From assembly GCA_022432975.1 (NCBI GenBank), contig CM039503.1, positions 42,018,869 to 42,082,868 on the forward strand: DNA of 64,000 nt, read 5' to 3'. Origin of the DNA: Begonia masoniana (taxonomy: Eukaryota > Streptophyta > Magnoliopsida > Cucurbitales > Begoniaceae). The notes beneath the pieces were generated by a model, which saw only the letters and a program-made list of their open reading frames with translations, was not told the DNA's origin and searched no databases. This document shows positions 26,392-39,170 of the stretch, one piece after another. Numbering within the stretch: position 1 is the first letter of the stretch; each line of letters starts with the position of its first letter. Both the position numbers and the translations under genes were made by a program.

Positions 26392-29018
26392 TGTGACAGC
26401 CCCAAACCCGATCGGGGCCGAGGAGCCATCACTCCGGGACATTTAACAGAGAACAGAACATATATATTTTTTTTTTAAACCAAACAGACTGAACTTTTTA
26501 AAATAAACCCATAAAACTTTACAGAGAGAGAAAACCTTCTCTGGATTTAAAAGCAAAATGAGAAAACAGTTAATCCGGACTGCAGAATGAATTACTGAAG
26601 GAAATCAAAATACTTGGAACATTTACATAAAAGACTGGATGGACGACGAGCATGCAGAGGAAACGTAATAAAATACATGCAGTGAAAAATAAATGAGGAA
26701 TATAGACTAAAAGGCATACTGGGAGAAAGCTACAGTGAATGAAAGAATCGGGTAATCAACTGGAGGAGGGAATACTATAGAAGGCCTACAGTGGATGGCA
26801 TGAATAAACTGGGCGGAAGACGTAGGCAGTAGACGAAGCAAAAAATGTAAGTAAACTGGGCGGGCGATATAGACTAGCGGTAGATGTGAATAAGACAAAA
26901 GTGAACAGTGACAGTGGCAGATGTGAATTAAGTAGAAGCAACAGAAACAGCGGTAGAAGTAGACAGATGACATCAGGCGGAAGATGTGGATGACGTCAGG
27001 CGGAAGATGTGAATAAACTGGGCGGAAGTGAACTGTTCACCGGTAGAAGTGAACTACAGGCAGAAGTACACTGTTCACCGGTGGAAGTGAACTACAGACA
27101 GAAATGAACTGTTCACTGGTGGAAATGAACAACTAACAGAAACGAACTATTCACCGGTGGAAGTGAACTACTGACAGAAATGAACTGTTCACCGGTGGAA
27201 GTGATTTTAAAGGCAGAGGTAGATGTGATTTTTAAAGCAGCGGTGGACGTGATTTTTAAAGCAGCGGTGGACGTGATTTTTAAAGGCAACGGTGGATGTG
27301 ATTTTAAATGCAGCGGTGGATGTGATTTCAAAGGCAGTGGTGGATGTGATCGGAAGATGTAGTTTTAAAAGCAAAATTTTGGCAACTTTTGACAGGAAGA
27401 TGTATAAACAGGGGACATAAAACAGAATGCATAAAAAGTTTCAGAACTTCAAAACCCGATTCAAAACAAGTTGTAAAACATGCTTTGACAGAGATTCAAG
27501 AAACACAAACTGCATAGATAGCTCAAAATTTGAAACCATCCATGCACAACCTAGAAAGGAAGAACTTAAACAGTTCCAGAATATTTCAAAACATATATAC
27601 AACTGTTAAGTACAGAGGTTTAAAAACTTAAACACCAAAACCTATACGTTATAAAAATCCTAACAGAATTCCCAACAGCGTTTTAAAACAAAAACACAGA
27701 ACTCCAACAGAGTTTTCAAACAATTAACTTTACTTGAAAACTTCCCTCCCTCGAGTCAGAAACATGTCTGGCTGCCACAACCACCGCCGAAAGCTTGAGC
27801 CACCAGCCACCTATTCGTCGGACTGAGGCACAAAGCCCTCATCCACAGGATCCGTACCTACATTAGAGAGTTCAACTATGAGCCTAGAGCTCAGTATGAA
27901 CATATAAAAATGCAGTGATGCACATGCCATGCATGAATTTTCAAAATACAGTGACAGTACAGTACATTACGTTTCACTGGTAGAGGGGTATAAGTGGGGC
28001 TTATAGGAGAACAGGCGTGACAGAAGTGCACTATCAGGCACTAGCAGAGAAACAGTACAGAAATATAGAACAGAACACCAGTCTCCGTCCCACACTTAAC
28101 CAATACATTACATTCAGATTTTTATCTTTCTTAACTTCAAACCGTGTACAGAAAATATTTTTGCATTAACTTTCGGGAAAATCGTGTATGCATGGACGTT
28201 TACAGTGCTTAAAATTAAAACAGCAGACAACAAAAATAACACAACAGAACCTAAAGAGAAAAATAGACGACTTGAAATATAACTCCAACTTATCTACCCA
28301 AAATCCTCCCGACAGAAGTGAAATCCTAGAGTCTCTGTGATGTAGGGCCTTAAGGGCCAACCTACGGGTATGAACTTACCTGTTTGCTGTGGAGTTGAGA
28401 GTCTTGAACGTGTTGCCTCGGTGATGCACGAACCTATACATGCATGTAAAGAAAATAAACAAAACTGCAAATGCTAACTAACAACTTGGTAGGGCATGCT
28501 TCAACTCCTTTCAAATCTTTAGAAAATGAACCTACGTGTTTTCATCAAAAAACAGTGAGTTTTCTCTATAATACCTTAACCCTAACTTGAACAAAACTCA
28601 CATTTTTAACTTGTCCAAACTCGTTAACTTTAGTAGATAATTACCTTCACTGGAGAAAACGGAAGTAAGGAGGTTTTTGGGAAGGTTGCAGTCGCCTGGA
28701 AGAGAGAAAACAGAGGGAAGTGGAAAGAAGCAGAGGAGAAATGAGGGTTTCACGTAGAAGGAGAGAGAAGAAGAACATGGCTTCTTCAACAAGTTGCCAA
28801 GTGTCAAGCACTCATTAGTTCCCTCTCACCAACCTTAATTGGTTTCCTAATTTGCCCTTCCATCGGTTTCCAACTAATTTGTTAATTAGTTAATCAATTT
28901 GGTTTTTCCATTAAACACTCCGATAAATTTATTAAAACATTCATTGTATTATTATAAGAATTTATCCCGCTAGATGAATCCGGGGAATGGTTACATGGTC
29001 AAAATGCCGGGTGTTACA
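26392..29018 (-). mobile_element. 3' LTR of element A
   Basis: This 2627-bp LTR contains TGACGTCA at 26991-26998, two sub-repeats at 27010-27360, GTGATGTAGGGCC at 28338-28350 and CAGGTAAGT (minus strand) at 28374-28382. It is the closest local relative of the LTR at 58305. Confidence 0.9.
27010..27360. repeat. Sub-repeats in the element A 3' LTR
   Basis: About five ~38-bp units contain GAACTGTTCACCGGTGGAAG. They are followed by about seven ~25-bp units containing GCAGCGGTGGATGTGATTTT. The same two sub-repeats occur at 34560-34860 (5' LTR) and, reverse-complemented, at 60001-60430. Confidence 0.85.
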
Positions 29019-29056
29019 TTCCACCCACCTTAACAGAAATTTTGTCCCCAAAATTT
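29019..29056 (-). other. Polypurine tract of element A
   Basis: On the minus strand AAATTTTGGGGACAAAATTT and GGTGGGTGGAA precede the 3' LTR at 29018. This is the same layout as in element C. Confidence 0.85.
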
Positions 29057-29058
29057 GC

Positions 29059-32000
29059 CTAAGCAAAGAGGTCCGGATATTGGGCTCTAACGTCCTGCAG
29101 TCTTTCCCAAGTGGCTTCCTCTACGTTATGATTGCGCCAAAAAACTTTAACCAATGAGATTTCCTTGTTGCACAACACTTTGACAGAAGTATCCAAAATC
29201 TGTATTGGCCTTTCTTCATATGTCAGCGTCGGCATGATATCAAAGTCCACCTATTCCACGATCTGAGTTGGATCTCGTACACACTTTCTCAACATCGAAA
29301 CATGAAAAACATTGTGAACCCCATCTGTAATGACCCCTTATCCCAGCAAGATATTGTCCGCTCTAGGAGATTGGGCCGCAGCCCAATATCCTCCCCTCAC
29401 GGCTTTGTTTGGCGAGAACTTTCCGGGAAGTTCTCCTTAAACAAAGCCGTGAGGGGAGGATATTGGGCTGCGGCGCAATCCCCAGAGCGGACAATATCTT
29501 GCTAGGATAAGGGGTCGTTACACCATCCATAGACGCTGGCAACTGTAGTCTGTAGGCCATACTCCCAACTCTCTTCAAGATGGGAAAGGGCCTAACAAAC
29601 CTCGGACTGAGCTCTCCTTTCTTGCCAAATCTCATCACGCCTTTGAAAGGTGACACCTTCAAAAATACTTCCTTACCTTCAGCAAACTCCAAGTCTCTTC
29701 TCCTGTGGTCTGCGTAGCTTTTCTATCAACTCTGAGCAGTTTGAATTCTTTGTCTGATAGTAGCTACCACTTCATACATCTGTTGTAATAACTCAGGGCC
29801 GACAAGTCTAGACTCTCTAACTTCACCCCAACACAATGGAGATCTGCATTTTCTGCCGTAATGAGCTTCATATGGAGCCTTAACGATCGAAGCCTGGTAG
29901 CTATTATTGTAAGCGAACTCTACTAACGGCAAATATCTACTCCAAGGAGCATGGAATTCCAATACGCACGACCTTAACATATCTTCCAGTATTTGAATCG
30001 TCCTCTCGAATTATCCGTCCGTCTATGGATGAAATGCCGTGCTGAAATCTAACTTGGTGCCCAAGGAGCTCTGCAACCTTTTCTAAAACCTGGAGGTGAA
30101 TCTAGGATCCTGGTCCGAGACGATCGATACCGGAATACCATGCAGTTTGACAATCTCACTAAGGTATAGCTCAGCATACTGGTCCATGGAGAATGTCGTC
30201 CTTACAGGTAGAAAATGGGCTGACTTCGTCAATCTGTCCACTATGACCCATATGCTATTGTGGCCCTTAGCTGTTCTTGGTAGGCCAACAACAAAGTCCA
30301 TTGTGATGTTCTCCCATTTCCATTCGGGGATTGGGAGAGGCTGAAGCGTTCCACCCGGTCGTTGATGCTCAGCTTTGACTTATTGACATATCAAGCAAGA
30401 CTCCACATATTTGGCTACTTCGTTCTTCATATTTGGCCACCAGAAATAAAGTTTCAAGTCTTGGTACATCTTTGTACTTCCAGAATGCACAGAGAAAGGA
30501 GACGAGTGAGCTTCCGACAAGATGTCTTTCCGTAGCTTATCATCCCTCGGAACATACCATCTTTCTCTGAACTTTAGAATTCCATCTCCCGAATAACTGA
30601 AATCGGAAGAGGCCATAGGTAACTTGCTTACTATATCAGCCATTTCCTTTGAATTGGTTCTCTGGGCTTCTTTAATTCGGTCCATGATGGTGGGCCACGG
30701 CGTCAAGTCCGCTAGCACGATCGATAGGCCAGAAACTGTCTCCATATCGAACTTCTGAATCTCCGTCCTCAAAGGCATTGATACGGCCGACCTAGCTGGT
30801 CGCATAGTAGTTGGCATCTTGCTCAATGCATCGGCTACCATGTTAGCTTTCCCCGGGTGGTATTTAATCTCAACATCATAATCTTTCACAAATTCTAACA
30901 ACTGCCTTTGTCTCATGTTTAACTCTTTCTGAGTGATTATATACTTCAAACTCTTATGATCCGAAAACACCTCGCATGATTGTCCGTACAAGTGGTGTCT
31001 CCATACTTTCAGTGCAAATACAACTACCGCTAACTCGAGGTCGTGAGTAGGGTAGTTTTGTTCATGGTTCTTCAACTGTCTGGATGCGTATGCCACTACT
31101 TTCCCTTCTTGCATTAATACATATCCAAAACCAACCTTAGACGCATCACAGTATACGCTGAATTTGTCGTCTTCAACTGGCAATACTAGCAAAGGAGCGG
31201 TGGTTAACTTCTGCTTGAGCGTCTGAAAACTCACCTTACAAGCCTCAGACCACTTGAACTTGATGTCCTTCCTCGTTAAGCTGGTCATAGGTTTTGCTGT
31301 CACAGAAAATCCTGTAATAAACTTTCTGTAATAACCAGCTAGTCCGATAAAGCTCTGTACCTCACTGGCATTCCTCGGCCTCGGCCAATCTTTCACAGCC
31401 TGAATCTTGGCCGAATCCACCGAAACTCCTTCTGCAGACACCACGTGGCCTAGGAAATTAATCCTACTCAACCAGAATTCACACTTTGACAGCTTGGCAT
31501 ATAATTGGTGTTGCTTCAGAGTCGACAACACAATTGCCAAATGCTCCTCGTGCTCGGCCTCACTCCTGGAGTAAACCAGGATGTCGTCGATGAAGACAAT
31601 CACAAATTTATCCAAGAACTCCTGGAATATCATGTTCATCAAGTCCATAAATGCTGTTGGGGCATTAGTCAACCCAAACGACATCACTAAGAACTCATAG
31701 TGCCCGTATTGGGTCCTGAAGGCAGTCTTTGGAATATCACTGGCCCTAACCTTCAGTTGATAATAACCGGAGCGCAAGTCAATCTTTGAGAATACCCAAG
31801 CCCCTTGCAGCTGGTCAAACAAATCATCGATCCTCGGCAACGGGTACTTATTCTTGATGGTCAACTTGTTTAGCTCCCGGTAATCAATGCACATATGTAG
31901 GGACCCATCCTTCTTCTTAACGAACAAGACGGGAGAACCCCACAGAGAGAAACTAGGGCGCACAAAACCCTTGTCCACCAATTCCTTTAGCTGAGCCTTT

Positions 32001-33687
32001 AACTCCCTCAGCTCTTTTAGCGCCATACGGTACGGATTCTTCGATACGGGTTCAGCACCAGGATATACGTCAATTTCAGACTCGATTTCACGATCAGGTG
32101 GCAATCCCGGTAAGTCATCTAAGAAAACCTCTGAGAAGTCTCGAACTACCGGAATATTTTGAAGTTCCACCTCACCTTGCCTTTGAACATCTACTACGTG
32201 GGCAAGAAATCCGATGCATCCTGACCTCATCAGCTGTTGAGCTTTCAAGGAAGATATAACAGCATACGGTGTTTCTGTGGTATTGCCTGATAGGAGAACT
32301 CTACCTCGTTTGGGTGCTTAAACGACACTAGCTCAGACCTGCAGTTGATGGTGGCGTAATGTCTAAATAGCCAGTCTATCCCCAGAATCACATCGTATCC
32401 TCTCATACCGATAACGATAAGATTGACATACAACTTCTAGTCTCCTACTGATACTATATCATTCTATACAACCTGCTCAGAGTGCATAAACTCTCCGGAC
32501 GGTAGCATAATGTTGTAGGGCTGATCTGACAGCATACAACAAAATTTCTCTCTAACCACGAAGTCCATTGCCACAAACGAATGTGTGGTCCCCATGTCCC
32601 ACAAGGTATAAGCAAGTGCATCACATATTGAAATTGTACCTGTAATTGTTGTGTGCTGGGTGGTATCATCATCATCCTCTATCATTGAAAAAACTCTTGG
32701 TACGGCCTGATTTGGTCTCGTGTCCGGCATTGGGCAATCCCGGACGTGATGGCCCTCTTTGCCACATCAGAAGTGTTGGCCGGTAATGAGTCTGCATTCG
32801 CCCCTATGAATTTTCTGGCATCGCGGGTATGCTGAAAGTTAAGAAGCCCCCATTGGTCTCTTTCTCTTGTCTTGATAAGTGGTGGTCTCATTGGGCCTCT
32901 TGATGCCCCTGTTCTGTTGTTGTTGAGATTGAAAATTCTGACCTTTTTGTTGTTGTTGTTGTTGTTGAGGAACATTTTGAATAATCCCTCTTGATGAATC
33001 CCTCTGTCGCTGGAATTTCGCCTCTAAGGCCTCTAACTGACAAGCCTTGGCCACAACCTTTGTGTACGGTGCCTCATCAAAACCCCCGGTCGTGATCGAA
33101 CGTAACAGGTCCAGTTTCAGCCCTTGAATGAACTGGTGCACCTTATTCTCATCGGTGTCCACCAGATGTGGTGCATAGTGGGACAAGGATTCAAACTTCT
33201 GAACATATTCGGCCACTGATCCATACTGTCGTAGCCAAGAGAATTCTATCATCTTTTCCTTCTTCGCACTTCTGTCAAAATAATTCTCATATAATATTCG
33301 TTTAAATCCTTCCCAACTTAACGCCACTGTTGTTCCTTGGACAGTGTCCCACCAAAATCCTGCATTCTTGGTGAGTTGATACGTTGCACATAGAACCTTC
33401 TTATTTTCTTCCACCTCTGCGCATCTAAACATTCTCTCTATCTGCCGGACCCATTCCTCAGCGTGAGTTGGGTCTGTAGATAGTCCATCAAATGTAGGCG
33501 GCTGGAGTCGCTTGAATCTATCTCCACTGGTGTCGCGTGAAACATTCCCATGATTATTATTATTATTCTCGTTGTCTTCTTGGGCCATCATACGTTCCAC
33601 CATGCGGGACTGTACACCCACCAGCTCCGTTAAGCGATCTATGGCCCTGGCACTATCGCTTGCTTCATCTTGGTGTCATCTCACCCT
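29059..33687 (-). pseudogene. Element A gag-pol polyprotein, broken
   Basis: It is one reading frame in origin, read leftward. Gag (33687-32839) has a Retrotrans_gag-type domain (KNAGFWWDTVQ, YGSVAEYVQKFESL) and a Gln-rich tail. Then come a CCHC knuckle (about 32760) and an aspartic protease whose active site reads DMGTTHSF instead of DTGATHSF, followed by GYDVILGIDWL. An open stretch of 622 codons (32248-30380) holds reverse transcriptase (FIDDILVYS at the active site), RNase H (VYCDASKVG) and the integrase HHCC finger. The integrase core (DFVVGLP, FHPxTDG) and a chromodomain-like end (VFWRNHNVEEATWE) follow, to the stop at 29059. Breaks: start codon changed, a stop four codons in, stops in the knuckle, after protease, after the HHCC finger and in the integrase core, and the 197-bp insertion at 29326. 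It is not functional as it stands. Confidence 0.92.
29326..29522. mobile_element. 197-bp near-perfect palindromic insertion with TSD CCATC
   Basis: It starts TGTAATGACCCCTTATCC and ends GGATAAGGGGTCGTTACA, and the two ~98-bp halves are near-exact reverse complements across the centre at about 29424. CCATC flanks it on both sides (29321-29325 and 29523-29527). The pol frame reads through if it is removed. It could be a foldback/MITE-like element, or two copies of a very short TG...CA LTR-type element joined head to head. I do not recognise the family securely. Confidence 0.8.
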
Positions 33688-33830
33688 TTCTAAGAAAATC
33701 CTATAAATGAAATAACTAAATTTTATAAACAGAAGTTTTTCACGGGAACTTAAACACTTACAGTTGGTGGAGCGATCTCCCGTGGCGGGTTGCGTAGCAA
33801 GACATTTCTCCAGAACTGCTTTTAAAACTT

Positions 33831-33846
33831 GGCGGCTCTGATACCA
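33831..33846 (-). other. Primer-binding site of element A
   Basis: The minus strand reads TGGTATCAGAGCCGCC, complementary to the 3' end of plant initiator tRNA-Met. It lies 4 bases inside the 5' LTR end (33851). Confidence 0.9.
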
Positions 33847-34194
33847 TAACTGTGACAGCCCCAAACCCGATCGGGGCTGAGGAGCCATCACTCCTGGACA
33901 TTTAACAGAGAACGGAACGTATGTAAATTTTTTTAAACCAAACAGAATGATCTTTTTAAAACAGACCCATAAAACTTTACAGAGGGAGAAAACCTTCTCT
34001 GGATTTAAAAGCAAAACGGAAAAATAGTTAAACCGGACTGCAGAATGAATTACAGAAGGAAATCAGAATACTTGGAACATTTACATAAAAGACTGGATGG
34101 ACGACGAGCATGCAGAGGAAACGTGACAAAATACATGTAGTGAAAAATAAATGAGGAATATAGACTGAAAGGCATACTAGGAGAAAGCTACAAT

Positions 34195-34314
34195 GAATGA
34201 CAAAATCGGGTGATCAATTGGAGGAGGGCATACTGTAGAAGGGCAACAGTTAGCGAATGACAGAATCGGGTGATCAATTGGAGGAGGGCATACTGTAGAA
34301 GGGCAACAGTGGAT
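34195..34314. repeat. 60-bp tandem duplication private to the 5' LTR
   Basis: GAATGACARAATCGGGTGAT occurs twice, 60 bp apart. The 3' LTR of the same element (26737-26800) has a single copy, so the duplication arose after insertion. Confidence 0.85.
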
Positions 34315-36702
34315 GGCATGAATAAACTGGGCGGAAGACGTAGGCAGTAGATGAAGCAGAAAATATAAGTAAACTGGGCGGGCGATATAGACTAGCGGTA
34401 GATGTGAATAAGACAAGAGTAAACAGTGACAGCTGCAGATGTGAATTAAATAGAAACAATAGAAACAGTGATAGAAGTAGACAGATGCCGTTAGGTGGAA
34501 GATGTGGATGACGTCAGGCGGAAGATGTGGATGACGTCAGGCGGAAGATGTGAATAAATTGGGCGGAAATGAACTGTTCATCGATAGAAGTGAACTACAG
34601 GCAGAAGTGCACTGTTCACCGGTGGAAGTGAACTACAAACAGAAATGAACTGTTCACCGGTGGAAATGAACTACTGACAGAAATGAACTGTTCACTGGTG
34701 GAAGTGAACTACTGACAGAAATGAACTGTTCACTGGTGGAAGTGATTTTAAAGGCAGCGGTAGATGTGATTTTTAAAGCAGCGGTGGATGTGATTTTAAA
34801 TGCAGCGGTGGATGTGATTTCAAAGGCAGTGGTGGATGTAATCGGAAGGTGTAGTTTTAAAGGCAGAATTTTGACAACTTTTGACAGGAAGACGTATAAA
34901 CAGGGGACATAAAACAGAAAGCATAAAAAGTTTCAGACCTTCAAAACCCGATTCAAAACAAGTTGTAAATTATGCTTTGACAGAGATTCAAGAAACACAA
35001 ACTACATGGATAGCTCAAAATTTGAAACCATCCATGCACAACCTAGAAAGAAAGAAATCAAACAGTTCCAGAATATTTCAAAACATATATACAACTGTTA
35101 AGTACAGAGGTTTAAAAACTTAAACACCAAAACCTATACGTTATAAAAATCCCAACAGAATTCCCAATAGCGTTTTAAAACTAAAACACAGAACTCCAAC
35201 AGAGTTTTTAGACAATTAACTTTACTTGAAAACTTCCCTCCCTCGGGTCAGAAACATGTCTGGCTATCACAACCACCCCCGAAAGCTCGAGCCACCAGTC
35301 ACCTATTCATCAGACTGAGGCACAAAGCCCTCATCAACGGGATCCGTACCTACATCAGAGAGTTCAACTGTGAGCCTAGAGCTCAGTAAGAACATATAAA
35401 AATGCTGTGATGCACATACCATGCATGAATTTTCAAAATACAGTGACAGTACAGTACATTACGTTTCACTAGCAGAGGGGTATAAGTGGGGCTTATAGGA
35501 GAACAGGCGAGACAGAAGCGCACTATCAGGCACTAGCAAAGAAACGGTACAGAAATACAGAACAGAACACCAGTCTCCGTCCCACACTTAACCAATACAT
35601 TACATTCAGATTTTTATCTTTCTTAACTTCAAACCGTGTACAGAAAATATTTTTGCATTAACTTTCGGGAAAATCGTGTATGCATGGACGTTTACATTGC
35701 TTAAAATTAAAACAGCAGACAACAGAAATAACACAACAGAACCTAAAGAGAAAAACAGACGACTCGGAATATAACTCCAACTTATCTACCCAAAATTCTC
35801 TCGACATAAGTGAAATCCTAGAGTCTCCGTGATGTAGGGCCTTAAGGGCAAACCTGCGGGTATGAATTTACCTTTTTGCTGCGGAGTTGAGAGTTTTGAA
35901 CGTGTTGCCTCGGTGATGCACCAACCTATACATGCATGTAAAGAAAATAAACAAAGTTGCAAATGCTGACTAACAACTTGGTATGGCATGCTTCAACTCC
36001 TTTCAAACCTTTAGAAAACGAACCTACGTGTTTTCATCCAACAGTGAGTTTTCTCTATAATACCTTAACCCTAACTTGAACAAAACTCACATTTTTAACT
36101 TATCCAGACTCGTTAACTTTAGTAGATAATTACCTTCACTGGAGAAAACGGAAGAAAGAAGGTTTTTGGGAAGGTTGCAGTTGCCTGGAAGAGAGAAAAC
36201 AGAGGGAATTGGAAAGAAGCAATGGAGAAATGAGAGTTTCACGTAGAATGAGAGAGAAGAAGAACATGACTTCTTCAACAAGTTGCCAAGTGTCAAGCAC
36301 TCATTAGTTCCCGCCCACCAACCTTGATTGGTTTCATAATTTGCCCTTCCATCTGTAACGCCCCGAGTCATCTGAACCCGGTTTGCTACCCATAACACTG
36401 AACCGAACCATGACGACTTGATGCTAAATTTAAAAAAAAGAAATTTCGCTCGACAGTCAAAATTTGACTTTTTCTAAAAATTTAAAATATTTAAAACTTG
36501 CAGCAGAAATAATTCTAAACAGCAATGTAGTAAAACAAAACTATAAATCATGGTTTGAAATGTTAAGAGGCAATCGGTAGTTTGGAATTAAAGTTTAAAA
36601 CTGTGGAATACTAGGAGAAATCGCGGAAATCCAACGTATCTGCCGATGAGCAAAGCAAACGGAAGGAGCAAAAAAAAAAATGAAAACAAAAAGGCTTTTA
36701 CC

Positions 36703-37318
36703 GATGACGTGCCCAAACAACGCATTACCATCTGCCGATGACGTCAACGCAACACCATCTGCCGATGAAGTCAACATAACTTCATCTGCCGATGAAGTCA
36801 ACATCGATGAAGTCAACATAACTTCATCTGCCGATGAAGTCAACATAACTTCATCTGCCGATGAAGTCAACATAACTTCATCTGCCGATGAAGTCAACAT
36901 AACTTCATCTGCCGATGAAGTCAACATAACTTCATCTGCCGATGAAGTCAACATAACTTCATCTGCCGATGAAGTCAACATAACTTCATCTGCCGATGAA
37001 GTCAACATAACTTCATCTGCCGATGAAGTCAACATAACTTCATCTGCCGATGAAGTCAACATAACTTCATCTGCCGATGAAGTCAACATAACTTCATCTG
37101 CCGATGAAGTCAACATAACTTCATCTGCCGATGAAGTCAACATAACTTCATCTGCCGATGAAGTCAACATAACTTCATCTGCCGATGAAGTCAACATAAC
37201 TTCATCTGCCGATGAAGTCAACATAACTTCATCTGCCGATGAAGTCAACATAACTTCATCTGCCGATGAAGTCAACATAACTTCATCTGCCGATGAAGTC
37301 AACATCCTCCAACCCGGC
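36703..37318. repeat. 27-bp minisatellite, first array, about 23 units
   Basis: The unit is GATGAAGTCAAC-ATAACTTCATCTGCC. The first two units (36703, 36737) read GATGACGTG and GATGACGTCAACG and are the most diverged. A 12-bp deletion shortens one unit at 36791-36805. From 36806 to 37292 there are 19 regular copies. Long open frames on both strands follow from the 27-bp period and do not indicate a protein. Confidence 0.95.
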
Positions 37319-37409
37319 TAGTCCTCAGTTAGACTCATTAACACACCTGCTGTCACTTCTTCACCTACATCACAAAACTCATCTATTAGTCTAAGGCTAA
37401 GTAAGTAAT

Positions 37410-37670
37410 GCAAAATGAAATGAATTACTGAAACATAAACTCCTAATCCAGGCTCGTTTCTACTTTCTCATCTCAGTTGCTCATTCCATCGTTTCTGATT
37501 CAGATCCCCCTATGAAATTGGGAGTTGGATCAACTCTCCCAAAAGTATATATCCACTGACTCATTAAAGGCGGATATTTCCCCTTACAGTAAAATCTGAT
37601 TCACATGTCAGATCCCCCTGTGAAATTGGAAGTTGGATCAGCTCTTCCAAAGTATATTATTCCACTGCCT
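37410..37670. repeat. Segment duplicated at 39171-39425
   Basis: The ~260 bp from ATGCAAAATGAAATGAATTACTG to AAGTATAT recurs after the second array. The differences are almost all one-base gains or losses in short homopolymers, plus a few substitutions. Confidence 0.85.
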
Positions 37671-39170
37671 GATGAAGTCAACATAACTTCATCTGCCGAT
37701 GAAGTCAACATAACTTCATCTGCCGATGAAGTCAACATAACTTCATCTGCCGATGAAGTCAACATAACTTCATCTGCCGATGAAGTCAACATAACTTCAT
37801 CTGCCGATGAAGTCAACATAACTTCATCTGCCGATGAAGTCAACATAACTTCATCTGCCGATGAAGTCAACATAACTTCATCTGCCGATGAAGTCAACAT
37901 AACTTCATCTGCCGATGAAGTCAACATAACTTCATCTGCCGATGAAGTCAACATAACTTCATCTGCCGATGAAGTCAACATAACTTCATCTGCCGATGAA
38001 GTCAACATAACTTCATCTGCCGATGAAGTCAACATAACTTCATCTGCCGATGAAGTCAACATAACTTCATCTGCCGATGAAGTCAACATAACTTCATCTG
38101 CCGATGAAGTCAACATAACTTCATCTGCCGATGAAGTCAACATAACTTCATCTGCCGATGAAGTCAACATAACTTCATCTGCCGATGAAGTCAACATAAC
38201 TTCATCTGCCGATGAAGTCAACATAACTTCATCTGCCGATGAAGTCAACATAACTTCATCTGCCGATGAAGTCAACATAACTTCATCTGCCGATGAAGTC
38301 AACATAACTTCATCTGCCGATGAAGTCAACATAACTTCATCTGCCGATGAAGTCAACATAACTTCATCTGCCGATGAAGTCAACATAACTTCATCTGCCG
38401 ATGAAGTCAACATAACTTCATCTGCCGATGAAGTCAACATAACTTCATCTGCCGATGAAGTCAACATAACTTCATCTGCCGATGAAGTCAACATAACTTC
38501 ATCTGCCGATGAAGTCAACATAACTTCATCTGCCGATGAAGTCAACATAACTTCATCTGCCGATGAAGTCAACATAACTTCATCTGCCGATGAAGTCAAC
38601 ATAACTTCATCTGCCGATGAAGTCAACATAACTTCATCTGCCGATGAAGTCAACATAACTTCATCTGCCGATGAAGTCAACATAACTTCATCTGCCGATG
38701 AAGTCAACATAACTTCATCTGCCGATGAAGTCAACATAACTTCATCTGCCGATGAAGTCAACATAACTTCATCTGCCGATGAAGTCAACATAACTTCATC
38801 TGCCGATGAAGTCAACATAACTTCATCTGCCGATGAAGTCAACATAACTTCATCTGCCGATGAAGTCAACATAACTTCATCTGCCGATGAAGTCAACATA
38901 ACTTCATCTGCCGATGAAGTCAACATAACTTCATCTGCCGATGAAGTCAACATAACTTCATCTGCCGATGAAGTCAACATAACTTCATCTGCCGATGAAG
39001 TCAACATAACTTCATCTGCCGATGAAGTCAACATAACTTCATCTGCCGATGAAGTCAACATAACTTCATCTGCCGATGAAGTCAACATAACTTCATCTGC
39101 CGATGAAGTCAACATAACTTCATCTGCCGATGAAGTCAACATAACTTCATCTGCCGATGAAGTCAACATA
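37671..39170. repeat. 27-bp minisatellite, second array, about 56 identical units
   Basis: Units begin at 37671 and recur every 27 bp to 39156 with no visible variation. Within each unit GATGAAGT and ACTTCATC are reverse complements separated by 7 nt; across unit borders they are separated by 4 nt. The whole array is a chain of alternating inverted 8-mers. Confidence 0.95.

Noticed and set aside
29302..29505. Plus-strand 67-codon frame in element A pol
   Set aside because: It spans the 197-bp palindromic insertion and has no protein features.
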